A DNA stretch of 64,000 bases from DATKYQ01 sp964640665. Lineage in GTDB: Bacteria > Myxococcota > B64-G9. A model generated the notes under the pieces. That model was given only the letters and a program-made list of their open reading frames with translations. It had not been told where the DNA came from and did no database searches. The translations under genes were made by a program, and so were the position numbers. Within the stretch, counting starts at the first letter, position 1. Every line of letters begins with the position of its first letter. The stretch covers positions 1-64,000 of the forward strand of contig CAZXHT010000011.1 in the NCBI GenBank assembly GCA_964640665.1, written 5' to 3'. Positions 51,383 through 61,141 of this stretch are shown here, one piece after another.

Positions 51383-54300
51383 TACCGCTCCCGCTCCCCA
51401 CGGTTCTTCTTCTGGCTGCGACGGATGAGTAAGAGAGTCCAGATAGCGAGCAAGAGAACCACGCCGGCGATGACGAGTTGAATGACCAGCGCGTAGCGTT
51501 CACTGAAAGGCTTTGCGGCGATCTGGACCGTTTTATCGATCTTGTTCGGATTGGGCGTCAGCGCACCCATGGTTGCGGGCCTGGGCTCACCGGGCACGCC
51601 GCGGCGATACAGTTCGGCCAGATCGTAGCTCGCACCGCGGTCGTCCTTATGGCCCACGTACAACACGTGGCGCCCGGCCGAGGTCGTGCGGAAGACGATC
51701 TCCTCGGGAGGGTATATAGCCGCGACCTTTTGCAGATCGAGCGGCGGGTTGTCACCGTCATCGATACTCAATCTGAGCAAGGGGCGTCCTGCGGGTCGGA
51801 TCGGAAGATCCAACAATTCCTGGACCCGGTCGTCGCCGGCCGGCACGCGGTAGATCACTCCGCCGCCCACGCTAAACCAGGCTTGCTTGCGGGTGGTGGC
51901 CTCGACAACCACACGGCGTACGAAAGCCCGTGTGGCCATGCTCAGGCGCAGGGTGTCGAACTGTACGCCGGGCGGAAGCTTACCAAGCTCGTAGAGGGAG
52001 AAGCCGCGTTGCTCGGAGGCAGTTGGATGCAGGTCGAGCTCGACCGCGCCCACGTATTTTGCCGGCGCAGGCAGCGGGCCGCTGGTGACCGATGCCGCAC
52101 GGATGGACAGGCGGTACTTGTCGGCGCCGGGCAGCAGCGTCACGCGCAGGTAGCGTGCCCGTGAAAGAGGGTAGGCAAGCCAGGTGCGCACTGCGCGAGG
52201 GCCGCCGCCGGCAAGATCGAAGACATAGGCTCCGCTGGCCAATATTCCAAAGTCGCGACCGTCCACGCTCGACTCAACCCGCGCCTGGCGCAGGAAGTCG
52301 CGGCCGTCTATGTCGAGATCGACGCGCCGGTGGCGTGGCGGATCGGGGCCGAGATCGAGCACCACCCGGGAGCCGCCGTCGGGTAAAAGCTGCGGATCGA
52401 GCAGCTTTGCGGGTAGTTTTGGCCGGGCAGCCGGAGGACGGTTGGCTGGCCGGACGAAGAAGGGCACTTCGGTGCCGGCTGGATCGCTGATTCGCATGTC
52501 TGCCTGTCCGGCACGGCTTGCGCCGTAGAGTGCCGGATCGACCAGCAGGCGGTAGTCGCCGGGCGCCGTGACTCCCTCGATGGTCCGCAGATTCTCGTAA
52601 TCGCCGGTTTCGAAGGCCCCAGCCGAGTTGGCGTGCCCTATGACGAAGATCGAAAGGCCTAGTAAGACTGCGAGCTTTCCTGAATCAGCCAACAAGGTTT
52701 TGATCCTTTCACCGAAGCGGGCGTAGAGGAATCCCCCGGCCAGAAGCAGCAGACCCACCGCCACCAGGACAATGATCTGGTAAATGCGGGCCAACTCCCA
52801 GATGTCCCAGAAGACAAGCTTGCCAAGTGTCACGCCGAAAAGAACTATGCCGAAGATCCTGTGGGGCAGGTTGCGCAACACGAATCCACAGACAAGCAAA
52901 CCGGCGGCGTAGACAGCCAGCACGACCGTGGCCAGCATATCGAGCCGATAGCTCTGCGAGGCGAGCGACTGCTGGAATGCATCCATCAGCCGCCGGAACT
53001 CGTCGCTCGGCAGCCCTGAGACGGGCAGGCCGCCAGTATCGGTGAAGAGCATCTGGAATTCCGAGATGGCCAGGGTCAGAAGCGCCAGGTGCCCGGCGAT
53101 CGCCAAGCCCAGGCCAACGATGCGAAAGAATGTCTTTTCGCGATTGCGCCCGCAGAGGATTGCCGAAAACAGCATACCGATACCCGTGCCGGCCAGGGCG
53201 ATGGCGCGCGGGTTTAGAAAGGCCGTGGGAATCATCGTCCCCTGGGCGCCGAAGCTGGACCAGAAAAGTTCTTGCTGCGAAAAGATCCAGTTGAAGTCGA
53301 CAACCAGCAGGCGCCCTGCGGCGATTGCGAACATGACCAGTGAGGCCGCAAGCCAGCTGGCGCGACGGCCGCTGACAGCCAGCCAGGCCAGGACGACAGC
53401 CTCGGCGGCCCAAATCACGGTGACGCCGACGCCGCTGAACAAAAAGGCCACAGCCAGCGTGAAAAATGCCAAAGCCAGCCCGAGAGGCAGCAGCGAGCGG
53501 TTTGCTCCGTAGTCTCCAGCCCGGGTCATACGCAGCCCCACCAGCAAGTAAACGACGCCGCAAGCCAGCGAGAGCAATGCCCTGAGCAGGCCGGCGTCCG
53601 CCGACGTGACTCCGATAAATATCGCCGCGAAGCCCACGCCGGCGCCGGCCAGCACGAAAAGGCGCGCCGGGCTCCAGGGAGAACCTTTGACGAACATGTC
53701 GATACAAAGGCTGCAAATATAGGCCAGCGCCCACAATGCCGATACGATCAGGAAGCCCGTCTGCGAGGGCATATCGACACCGCCCGAGAGGATTCCGCAG
53801 GCACTCATGCCGCCCAGGCTGAGAAGGAAGGCCGCTGCTATGGTAAGGACTGAATGGGCGGCCAACGCCAAAAGCAGGTAGACAATTGAGAGAATAGCGA
53901 GTAGCAGGCCAAGCATTGCGAAGTGCCCGGGTAACAGCCACAGACCGCAGAGCACGGCAAGACCCAGCCCTGATGCGCCCAGAAGAAGCAGGGCCCAGCC
54001 CGAGGCGAGCAGGCCCTCGCGGGCAGCCCGTCTGAAGAAGGTTGCGAAATAGACGGCAGCCCAACCGCCGGTCAGGATCAGTAGCGGTAGCAGCTTTCCG
54101 CTTTCGATCTCGCCGGTGAGCGATGCCATGACTGCGAAGGAGGCGGCCAGCGGCAGGCCGAGCCAGTTGGTATGCCGCTCGTGGGTGAGCAGGACGCCGA
54201 AGCCGACGCCCAGCACACACATGGCGACACCCAGCAGCACGGGCCGGTCGAAGAGCAAGGCGGCAAAGGCCGCATGGGCGCCTACTGCCGCGGCCAGGTA

Positions 54301-55395
54301 CAGGCCCAGCGCCGTGCGCGGGCTCTTTTTCATGCGCGAAAGAATGCCGCCGTATGTCCACTGCAAGGGGAAAATCAAGGCGAATACCAAGGGGGCCAGG
54401 CGGGCCTCCAGCGGGAAGTAGGCCCCCTGCATCTCCTCGATGGGAAGATCATAGATGCCCGGGATAGGCGGGGAGGTGGGGTCGAAAAAGCGCGCGTACC
54501 AGCCTGAGAAGATGGCCATCACGCCGACGACCGCTGTCCAAATGGCTACTCTGAAATTCAAGCGCACGGCCACCCATAGGCCGGCCGAGGTCATAACCAG
54601 CAGGTAGCAAAACAGCGCCCAGGGGCGATCGACGCCTGTGGAAAGCAGCACCGGGTTCAGAAAGACGGCAATAAGCGACAGCACCAGGATTACTTCGGCC
54701 CGGTGCCAGGCTGCTAAAGCGCCGCCCAGCACAGAAAGCAAAGCCACCACTCCGAAAGCCGGCAGGGCCGCGACCAGGTGGTAGAAGGCGAACGAGGCGT
54801 ATGCCGACACCAGCAGCAATGCCAGACCGAGGCCTAATGTTCCCTGGACGAAGATCTTATGCGTCTTGCCCTTGCGGGCCATCCAACTACCCCAGCCAAG
54901 GAAGAACACCCCGGCAATCACCCCGACGGCTACCCGTCCCCAGGGGCCGATCCAGTCGTTGTCGATAACGTACTTGAAGAAGAAGGCCAGTGCCACGATG
55001 ACCAGGACGATGCCGATGCGCGTGAACCAGACCAGGCCGATACGCTCTTCGATGCTGCCGCGCTTAGCGCGAACCGGGGTCTCCTCGACAGAAACCGGCG
55101 GCAGCGGCTCGGGTGGCTCGGGTGGCTCGGGTGGTTCCAGTGCCTCCGGCGCCTCGGCCGGCTCGACTGGGCTCGGAGAAGGTTCTTCGACGATTTTTTC
55201 AGGTGTCGCCTCGGGGATCGCCACCTGCGGCGAGACCAGACCTGCCTCGATCAGATCCAGCCGGGCCTGCATCTCGCGCACCCGCCGCCTGGCCTTTACG
55301 GCAAAAACGGTCGCCACGATCGGCAGCACCAGGAGCAACGCTCCGACGGCCACCGTGGCCAGGATCAGCGCGGCCACGTCTATCAAATCTTGCAC
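51382..55395 (-). CDS. Giant membrane protein: DUF2339 fused to DUF3999
   Basis: A 1337-residue protein. After an N-terminal helix and an acidic Pro/Glu linker (ALEPPEPPEPPEPLPP), residues ~135-915 hold about 25 hydrophobic segments typical of DUF2339. From ~residue 925 a periplasmic beta-rich part begins with YENLRTIEGVTAPGDYRLL, the DUF3999 pattern, and the chain ends with a membrane helix and a basic tail (IRRSQKKNRGERER). These two families are often separate neighbours in other bacteria; here they form one chain. Function unknown; an envelope role is inferred from the OmpA partner downstream. Confidence 0.8.
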   Translation of the reverse strand: MQDLIDVAALILATVAVGALLLVLPIVATVFAVKARRRVREMQARLDLIEAGLVSPQVAIPEATPEKIVEEPSPSPVEPAEAPEALEPPEPPEPPEPLPPVSVEETPVRAKRGSIEERIGLVWFTRIGIVLVIVALAFFFKYVIDNDWIGPWGRVAVGVIAGVFFLGWGSWMARKGKTHKIFVQGTLGLGLALLLVSAYASFAFYHLVAALPAFGVVALLSVLGGALAAWHRAEVILVLSLIAVFLNPVLLSTGVDRPWALFCYLLVMTSAGLWVAVRLNFRVAIWTAVVGVMAIFSGWYARFFDPTSPPIPGIYDLPIEEMQGAYFPLEARLAPLVFALIFPLQWTYGGILSRMKKSPRTALGLYLAAAVGAHAAFAALLFDRPVLLGVAMCVLGVGFGVLLTHERHTNWLGLPLAASFAVMASLTGEIESGKLLPLLILTGGWAAVYFATFFRRAAREGLLASGWALLLLGASGLGLAVLCGLWLLPGHFAMLGLLLAILSIVYLLLALAAHSVLTIAAAFLLSLGGMSACGILSGGVDMPSQTGFLIVSALWALAYICSLCIDMFVKGSPWSPARLFVLAGAGVGFAAIFIGVTSADAGLLRALLSLACGVVYLLVGLRMTRAGDYGANRSLLPLGLALAFFTLAVAFLFSGVGVTVIWAAEAVVLAWLAVSGRRASWLAASLVMFAIAAGRLLVVDFNWIFSQQELFWSSFGAQGTMIPTAFLNPRAIALAGTGIGMLFSAILCGRNREKTFFRIVGLGLAIAGHLALLTLAISEFQMLFTDTGGLPVSGLPSDEFRRLMDAFQQSLASQSYRLDMLATVVLAVYAAGLLVCGFVLRNLPHRIFGIVLFGVTLGKLVFWDIWELARIYQIIVLVAVGLLLLAGGFLYARFGERIKTLLADSGKLAVLLGLSIFVIGHANSAGAFETGDYENLRTIEGVTAPGDYRLLVDPALYGASRAGQADMRISDPAGTEVPFFVRPANRPPAARPKLPAKLLDPQLLPDGGSRVVLDLGPDPPRHRRVDLDIDGRDFLRQARVESSVDGRDFGILASGAYVFDLAGGGPRAVRTWLAYPLSRARYLRVTLLPGADKYRLSIRAASVTSGPLPAPAKYVGAVELDLHPTASEQRGFSLYELGKLPPGVQFDTLRLSMATRAFVRRVVVEATTRKQAWFSVGGGVIYRVPAGDDRVQELLDLPIRPAGRPLLRLSIDDGDNPPLDLQKVAAIYPPEEIVFRTTSAGRHVLYVGHKDDRGASYDLAELYRRGVPGEPRPATMGALTPNPNKIDKTVQIAAKPFSERYALVIQLVIAGVVLLLAIWTLLLIRRSQKKNRGERER

Positions 55396-56423
55396 TCCTT
55401 CGCTCGCCGGAATGACTCAGCGGCGGCACCCGCCGGCAGATCGAGATGCGTAACCAACCGAATAATTTTCTCAGACAGTTGCAGCGCCAGGATGCCCGCA
55501 CTTTTCCAGGCGGCCAGTGTGGCGGTAGTGGTTGTCTCGGAGTCGGTGTGCACCAGCAGGATATTGGTTTCCGGTTCTTGGATCCGGTAGCGCTCGTCGA
55601 GCACGCTCGACAAACCGGCTGCCAGTTCACGGGCGGCGGCATGGTCTTCGGCCAGGCGCTCGATGTTGTGGTCCAGCGCGTACAGCCCGCAGGCGGCCAG
55701 CACTCCGGCCTGGCGCATCCCGCCGCCCAGCATCTTGCGCAGCCAGCGCGCGCGCTCGACGTCGGTACCGTCGCCTACGAACATCGAGCCCACCGGGCAG
55801 CCGAGCCCCTTGGAGAGGCAGAAAGACAGGCTATCCACCTCGGAGGCGTAGTCGGCAACCGGCGTGCCCGAAGCGATGGAGGCGTTGAAGACGCGCGCCC
55901 CGTCCATGTGCAGGCGCAGGCCGCGCTCGCGGGTCAGCCTGCGCATGGCGCGAACTTTTTCGATCGACACCACGCGTCCGCCGGCCAGGTTGACGGTGTT
56001 TTCCAGTATCACCAGTCTGCTATTCGGTTCGTGGACGTCCTTATTTCTGATAGCCCGGGCGACCTGCTCGGTTGAGATAATCCCGTCAGGGCTATCGAGC
56101 GGGCTGAAGAGTATGCCCAGCAGCGCGGCCCCGCCGCCCACCTCGTGCGAGAAGGAATGCGTACGGCGCTCGAGAATCACCTCATCGCCGCGGCCGCAAT
56201 GCAGGGCCAATCCCAGCAGGTTTGCCATGGTGCCGCTGGGGACGAACAGGGACGCCTCGCGGCCGCAGATCTCGGCCGAGCGGCGTTCGATCTCCGCCAC
56301 TGTAGGATCTCCGCCGAAGACGTCGTCACCAACCTCGGCCCGCGCCATCGCCTGGCGCATGCCCGCAGACGGCTTGGTGATGGTATCGGAACGAAAATCG
56401 AGCACTGGCTCTACGGAAGACAT
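55383..56423 (-). CDS. ltaE: Low-specificity threonine aldolase
   Basis: A 346-residue PLP enzyme of normal length. DFRSDTITKPSAGMRQAM, GDDVFGGDPTV and HMDGARVFNA are characteristic, and the PLP Lys lies in SFCLSKGLGCPVGS. It splits threonine or allo-threonine into glycine and acetaldehyde. The gene overlaps the DUF2339 gene by 13 bases and so heads a four-gene operon on the minus strand. Confidence 0.93.
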   Translation of the reverse strand: MSSVEPVLDFRSDTITKPSAGMRQAMARAEVGDDVFGGDPTVAEIERRSAEICGREASLFVPSGTMANLLGLALHCGRGDEVILERRTHSFSHEVGGGAALLGILFSPLDSPDGIISTEQVARAIRNKDVHEPNSRLVILENTVNLAGGRVVSIEKVRAMRRLTRERGLRLHMDGARVFNASIASGTPVADYASEVDSLSFCLSKGLGCPVGSMFVGDGTDVERARWLRKMLGGGMRQAGVLAACGLYALDHNIERLAEDHAAARELAAGLSSVLDERYRIQEPETNILLVHTDSETTTTATLAAWKSAGILALQLSEKIIRLVTHLDLPAGAAAESFRRAKECKI

Positions 56424-56462
56424 GCTGTTCCCCTCGGTTGCTGACTCACGGAGGAAAATCCT

Positions 56463-56497
56463 ATCCCAGGCTGTAGGTGGCTGTCAAAACGACGACG
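56463..56497. repeat. 35-bp direct repeat, left copy
   Basis: Matches 58862-58896 at 27 of 35 positions by eye, including an unbroken GGCTGTCAAAACG. It lies ~100 bases beyond the stop of the glycosyltransferase-like gene. The rest of 56424-56594 contains no gene. Confidence 0.5.
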
Positions 56498-56594
56498 TTC
56501 CAGTTCGCCCCGGTCAGGACCGACGCTACGGCGTCCTTTAGGAGCCTTTCGATGATCTACCCGATCGTCTACGGCTACTTCCAATGCCGGAGCA

Positions 56595-58769
56595 TTATAT
56601 ACCGCTGCCCAGGATACTAACCACTCGAAAGAACCCAATATTCAGGCTGGGACGACTAAAATACTGTCTGCAGTCCGGAATGGCGGGAATATCACTAACG
56701 TACAAGGGATCCAATTGTAGTTGTCGCTCGATATCGCCACACTGCTTGATCAGGCCGCTCACCTCAGGTTCAGCGGTCTTCTCGCCGTTCAAGTTGGCCA
56801 GATCGTAACACGAAGGTGGTCGGTAGTAAGCCAAGCACTTCTTCTGTTTTATCTGGTCGGAAATTTGTGAGTTCTCTAGTGGTAGCCAGTCGATACTGAG
56901 ATCGGCGATGCCGCTTAGATATTGTGGTACTTCAACCGACACCCGGGCATGTTGGGGCGGGTAGATGACCGTACAGCCGACTGGCAGGTTATTGAGTCCA
57001 GCTTTGACTACCTGGCGTTCCCACTGAGGAGTAAACTTCTTGCCGATTGGCCCCGGCCAAACAAGGATTGAAAGGCCCAGAATAGCTGTACCTACGAGGA
57101 CGTGAACGAAACGAAACCGCGGCCAAGCGCGGCTGCATAAATTCGCCAGCCATTCCAAACCAATGCCGACCAGCATGGCGTAGAAAGGTAGGGCGGGCAG
57201 TTGAATCCTGGCCGTGTTCATTCTTCCGGCAATCGTTCCTGAAAGTGTAAACACCAGGGCGCAGGCAAGAACCATAAAAACCGCCGGACGCGAGGCGCGC
57301 AACTTGCAAGCCGCAAGCAATCCAACAATAGCCAGGATAGCCAGTATGGGGGGCGTCAAATAGTAGTTGAGAAATACATTGCTAAAGTTTCTATATTCGA
57401 ACGACGACGAAGGTAAAAAGACGTTCAGCCAGGACATCTCTGAGAAAACTTCAAGATATGACGATCCGAAAACACCTGTCCCGGTCGAGAGCAGGGAAAT
57501 ATACCAGACGGCAGGAATGATCCAAACCACTCCGGCTACGCCAACTGTAATCCAGGTCCAAGTCCGCTTGAACAGCCCACGACCACCCGGGGCGGTCAAG
57601 ATAAACCCCAAGACTATCAAGGGCACAATCATGAGAGTGGGATAGAACTGGCTGGTAACGAGAGCCAGCGTGGCCGAACTGAGTAAAACTACTGGGTGCC
57701 AGTCTCTAACTGCCCAGCCGATGGTTCCCAGGGTCAGAAATAGAAAAAATATTCCCGGCACAAGACGAACCTCGGTTGCGGCATAGAAAATCGGCACCGG
57801 GAGAAACGCCGCAACCGCTGCAGCCCAAAGGGCCCAATTACGATTCTGCATCCAGAACCTGCAGACAATATACACCAGGGGTATTGTGGCGACCGACAGA
57901 AAGACCTGACTGCCAATGACAGTCAACTCACTTGATGGCAGAACGGTCAGAACCAGTTTGTAAAGTGCAATAAAAGCGTCGCCGTGAATATCGGCATCCA
58001 GTTGGTGGCGAACCAAGATGTCGTTCATCAGTCCATAGCCGTGGTTGTTGATCCAGCCTGGGATGCGGATGCCGCCAACTAGTCGAAGCGCCAGTCCCCA
58101 AAGTATGATGGTGCCGAGGATTATCCGGTCGAGAGCCGGGACTCGGCGGGCGAGTCGCAAAAAACTTTGGAACCGTGTCGCCAAGCCAAACAGTGCCACA
58201 ACTAGCAGGATCTTCAGAATCGTAGTCGGGCTTATTGGGCTGACTGATGAAGGGCTGATTGCGCAACCCGATGAGTTTGCTGAGGTCGGGTTTTGAAAGC
58301 CACTCGTATGCGCCTGCTTCGCCGTATTCGGTACTGACAACTTGCGCCAAGGTGTCGGACCAGTATCGTTTCTAACTACTAAACTGACAATGTACTTCTC
58401 CAACGATTGGTACTGGGCTTTAGGCATCGTCCCATCTGGAACATCGAAATGGATACTGAAATTTCGGCTGGTATGGGGCGCCTCGACATCGCGCTGTTTG
58501 AGAATGAGTGAGAAAGAATGGTTGCCGCGCCGGAACCGGTAGCGGACCGAGTATTCTAAGATCTCGATGTCAGTGAGACGCCAGCCTTTTGGAAGCGGAT
58601 CTCCGTGGCCATGGGGCTCCAGAAGAGCATTAATTCGTTCTTCCAATCCTGGGGGCAGCGCGAACCCGGCCTTTTCCATTCGCGAAGGTTGAGCACGCGC
58701 CGGAATTGTCGCCACCAGGCAACTCAAAACCAAGAAGACGATCAACGCTATTCGCGCATTGACATGCAA
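56595..58769 (-). CDS. GT-C-type integral membrane glycosyltransferase-like protein
   Basis: I place the start at a TTG (58769) preceded by AGAGGAAA; the longer frame upstream has no ribosome site. The 724-residue protein has a signal-like helix, a ~150-residue periplasmic domain, then about 10-12 membrane helices and a soluble C-terminal ~130 residues. A loop with IPGWINNHGYGLMNDILV after the first core helix holds acidic and His residues where GT-C enzymes (PMT/ArnT class) have their catalytic Asp. GC content is visibly lower than in both neighbours, which with the flanking direct repeats suggests acquisition. The donor is probably a polyprenyl-phosphate sugar; this is inference. Confidence 0.65.
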   Translation of the reverse strand: MHVNARIALIVFLVLSCLVATIPARAQPSRMEKAGFALPPGLEERINALLEPHGHGDPLPKGWRLTDIEILEYSVRYRFRRGNHSFSLILKQRDVEAPHTSRNFSIHFDVPDGTMPKAQYQSLEKYIVSLVVRNDTGPTPWRKLSVPNTAKQAHTSGFQNPTSANSSGCAISPSSVSPISPTTILKILLVVALFGLATRFQSFLRLARRVPALDRIILGTIILWGLALRLVGGIRIPGWINNHGYGLMNDILVRHQLDADIHGDAFIALYKLVLTVLPSSELTVIGSQVFLSVATIPLVYIVCRFWMQNRNWALWAAAVAAFLPVPIFYAATEVRLVPGIFFLFLTLGTIGWAVRDWHPVVLLSSATLALVTSQFYPTLMIVPLIVLGFILTAPGGRGLFKRTWTWITVGVAGVVWIIPAVWYISLLSTGTGVFGSSYLEVFSEMSWLNVFLPSSSFEYRNFSNVFLNYYLTPPILAILAIVGLLAACKLRASRPAVFMVLACALVFTLSGTIAGRMNTARIQLPALPFYAMLVGIGLEWLANLCSRAWPRFRFVHVLVGTAILGLSILVWPGPIGKKFTPQWERQVVKAGLNNLPVGCTVIYPPQHARVSVEVPQYLSGIADLSIDWLPLENSQISDQIKQKKCLAYYRPPSCYDLANLNGEKTAEPEVSGLIKQCGDIERQLQLDPLYVSDIPAIPDCRQYFSRPSLNIGFFRVVSILGSGI

Positions 58770-58861
58770 GACGTTTCCTCTGCTGTGGCACTTCAATGGA
58801 CATAATACTGTCTTGGCCACTATCGTATATATAGTCCGAAGTTCCCTATAGATCCAGTCAC

Positions 58862-58896
58862 ATCCCAGGTCGTCTGCGGCTGTCAAAACGGCAGCG
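58862..58896. repeat. 35-bp direct repeat, right copy
   Basis: Partner of 56463-56497, ~93 bases upstream of the glycosyltransferase-like start. Confidence 0.5.
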
Positions 58897-58985
58897 CCAC
58901 AGGTGGCCGCCGCATTCATTTATATGCTTTGTATCGCTTTGCCGATGATATAAACTAGCCGGCGTAACTGCTTGGGAGGTCGCGC

Positions 58986-61115
58986 ATGGCTTTGGACCTA
59001 GGTTCCATCGGTAAGAAGATAGGGCCCCTGAAAAAGGAATATTCCTGGAAAGACGTGGCCCTGTATGCCCTGGGGGTGGGGGCGGGATTCGACGATCTCG
59101 AGTACGCCTACGAGGATCGGCTCAAGGTCGTGCCGACCTTCTCTATCGGTTCGGTCTTCGATTTTCTGGCCCAGGCGGCTATCGGTTCGAATGCCGAACT
59201 GTCGGGTATCCTGCACGGCGAGCAGGAGATCGTCTTCCACCGCCCGATTCCGACAGAGGGCACCCTGACAACCGAGGGCGCCATCACCCACATCTACGAC
59301 AAGGGTCCGGCGCGCGGGGCGCTGGTGGTCGCCGAGGCCGATACGTTTCACTCCAACGGCGAGAAGCTTTTTACCAATTTCTTCACACTGTTTTGCCGCA
59401 AGGACGGGGGGTTCGGCGGTAAAGAGGCGCCGAAGAGCGAGATCAAGATTCCCGAGCGCGAACCCGATTTCAAGGAACAGGCCACACCGTCTGCCGACCA
59501 GCCGCTAGTCTACAGGCTCTCGGGGGATATCTTTGCCCTGCACGTCAACCCCGATTTCGCCAAGGCCTCGGGCTTCGAGAAACCCATCATGCACGGCCTT
59601 TGCACCTACGGCTACGCCTGCCGGGCGGTTGTCCGGCACCTCATGCCGGGCAGGCCGGAGTTAATGACCCGCTTCGGCGCTCGCTTCTCGAGACCGATCT
59701 ATCCGGGAGTTCCGATCGAGACACGTATCTGGAAAACCGGGGAGGGCCGGGCCCTGTTCAGGGTGATCAACTCGGAAACAGGCGAGGTCGTTATCGATCG
59801 CGGCCTGGTCGAGTGGTTGAGCGATGAAGAGGCAGCCCGGCGCGAGCAGATGTCCGGCATTCGCTTCGACGGGCGGGTGGCGGTTGTGACCGGTGCCGGA
59901 GGCGGGTTGGGCCGGGCCTACGCGCTGGAACTCGCCAGCAGGGGGGCCAAGGTGGTGATCAACGACCTGGGTGGCACGACCGACGGCAGCGGCGCGGGCA
60001 GTCGCTCGGCGGCCGACCTGGTGGTCGAGGAGATCGAGGCGTTGGGAGGCGAGGCCGCGGCGTCGTACGACTCGGTGGCCACACCCGAGGGAGGCCGGGC
60101 GATTGTCGACCGGGCCGTCGAGGCCTTCGGCCGCCTGGACATCCTGATAAATAACGCCGGTATCCTGCGCGACCGGACACTAATCAAGATGGAGCCCGAG
60201 GATTTCGACTCCGTGCTGGCAGTGCATCTCGAGGGCGCTTACAACGTCACCCGTCCTGCGCTCGAGCGCATGAAAGCCGGCGGCTACGGGCGCATAGTCA
60301 TGACTACCTCGGCCGCGGGCCTGTTCGGCAACTTCGGACAGGCTAACTACTCGGCCGCCAAGCTGGGGCTGGTTGGCTTCATGAACACCTTGAAGATCGA
60401 GGCCCACAAGTACGGCGTCATGGTGAACACGGTTGCGCCGCTGGCCGCCACCCGTCTTACGGCCGGCATCTTGCCGCCAGAGATGAACGCCAGGTTGAAG
60501 CCGGAGTACATCGCCCCGCTGGTGGTCTTTATGTGCTCGGAAAACTGCACGACGAGCGGCGGGATCTACAACGCCGGGGCGGGGCATTTCAGCCGGGCCG
60601 CATTAGTGACAGGATCCGGCATGGTTGTCGGCGACGGCAAGAGCGTTCCCGCTCCCGAGGCGGTTGCGGCCGGCATGCCTGCCATCTGCTCGCTGGAAGG
60701 AGCGCGCGAGTACGACAGCACCATGACTTTCATGGGCGCCATGCTCGAGGCCTTCCAGGCGGGCGACCAACAGACGGGTAAGAGTGAGGGCACAGGGCCG
60801 ACTGTGGCGCAGGTTTTCGAGCGCATGCCAAATGCCTTCCAGGCGGAGCGGGCCGCGGGAGTCGATCTAGTTTTTCAGTACGTCATCTCAGGCGAGGGCG
60901 GAGGAGAGTGGAACGTCACGATCAAGGACGGCGCCTGCCGGGTGGATGCGGGCCGGCACTCCACGCCCACGACTACAATCAAGATGGCCGAAGGTGATTT
61001 CATCGATTTGATCGGCGGCCGGCTCAACGCCATGCAGGCCTACACCGGAGGCAAGCTCAAGATCGAAGGCGACCTGATGAAGTCGCAGCTAATCGAGAAG
61101 CTGTTCGCCTTCTGA
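58986..61115 (+). CDS. Multifunctional acyl-CoA enzyme: hydratase-2, SDR dehydrogenase, SCP2
   Basis: A 709-residue fusion. Residues 1-285 form a double hot-dog MaoC/enoyl-CoA hydratase-2 module; the active motif YRLSGDIFALHVNP keeps the catalytic Asp and His, then PIMHGLCTYG. Residues 294-540 are a short-chain dehydrogenase with TGAGGGLG and catalytic YSAAK. Residues ~604-709 match an SCP2 lipid-binding domain (DVTIKDGACRV-like, seen as NVTIKDGACRVDAG). Peroxisomal MFE-2 has the order SDR-hydratase-SCP2, so here the first two modules are swapped. It would hydrate an enoyl-CoA and oxidise the 3-hydroxyacyl-CoA. GGGAGG precedes the ATG. First gene of the terminal operon. Confidence 0.88.
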   Translation: MALDLGSIGKKIGPLKKEYSWKDVALYALGVGAGFDDLEYAYEDRLKVVPTFSIGSVFDFLAQAAIGSNAELSGILHGEQEIVFHRPIPTEGTLTTEGAITHIYDKGPARGALVVAEADTFHSNGEKLFTNFFTLFCRKDGGFGGKEAPKSEIKIPEREPDFKEQATPSADQPLVYRLSGDIFALHVNPDFAKASGFEKPIMHGLCTYGYACRAVVRHLMPGRPELMTRFGARFSRPIYPGVPIETRIWKTGEGRALFRVINSETGEVVIDRGLVEWLSDEEAARREQMSGIRFDGRVAVVTGAGGGLGRAYALELASRGAKVVINDLGGTTDGSGAGSRSAADLVVEEIEALGGEAAASYDSVATPEGGRAIVDRAVEAFGRLDILINNAGILRDRTLIKMEPEDFDSVLAVHLEGAYNVTRPALERMKAGGYGRIVMTTSAAGLFGNFGQANYSAAKLGLVGFMNTLKIEAHKYGVMVNTVAPLAATRLTAGILPPEMNARLKPEYIAPLVVFMCSENCTTSGGIYNAGAGHFSRAALVTGSGMVVGDGKSVPAPEAVAAGMPAICSLEGAREYDSTMTFMGAMLEAFQAGDQQTGKSEGTGPTVAQVFERMPNAFQAERAAGVDLVFQYVISGEGGGEWNVTIKDGACRVDAGRHSTPTTTIKMAEGDFIDLIGGRLNAMQAYTGGKLKIEGDLMKSQLIEKLFAF

Positions 61116-61141
61116 GACGGTTGAAAAGGGAGGAACGGCAG

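Noticed and set aside
52709..54361. Long out-of-frame reading frame within the DUF2339 gene
   Set aside because: Same strand, wrong frame, Arg/Pro/Gly-rich low-complexity translation; the membrane protein frame is continuous.
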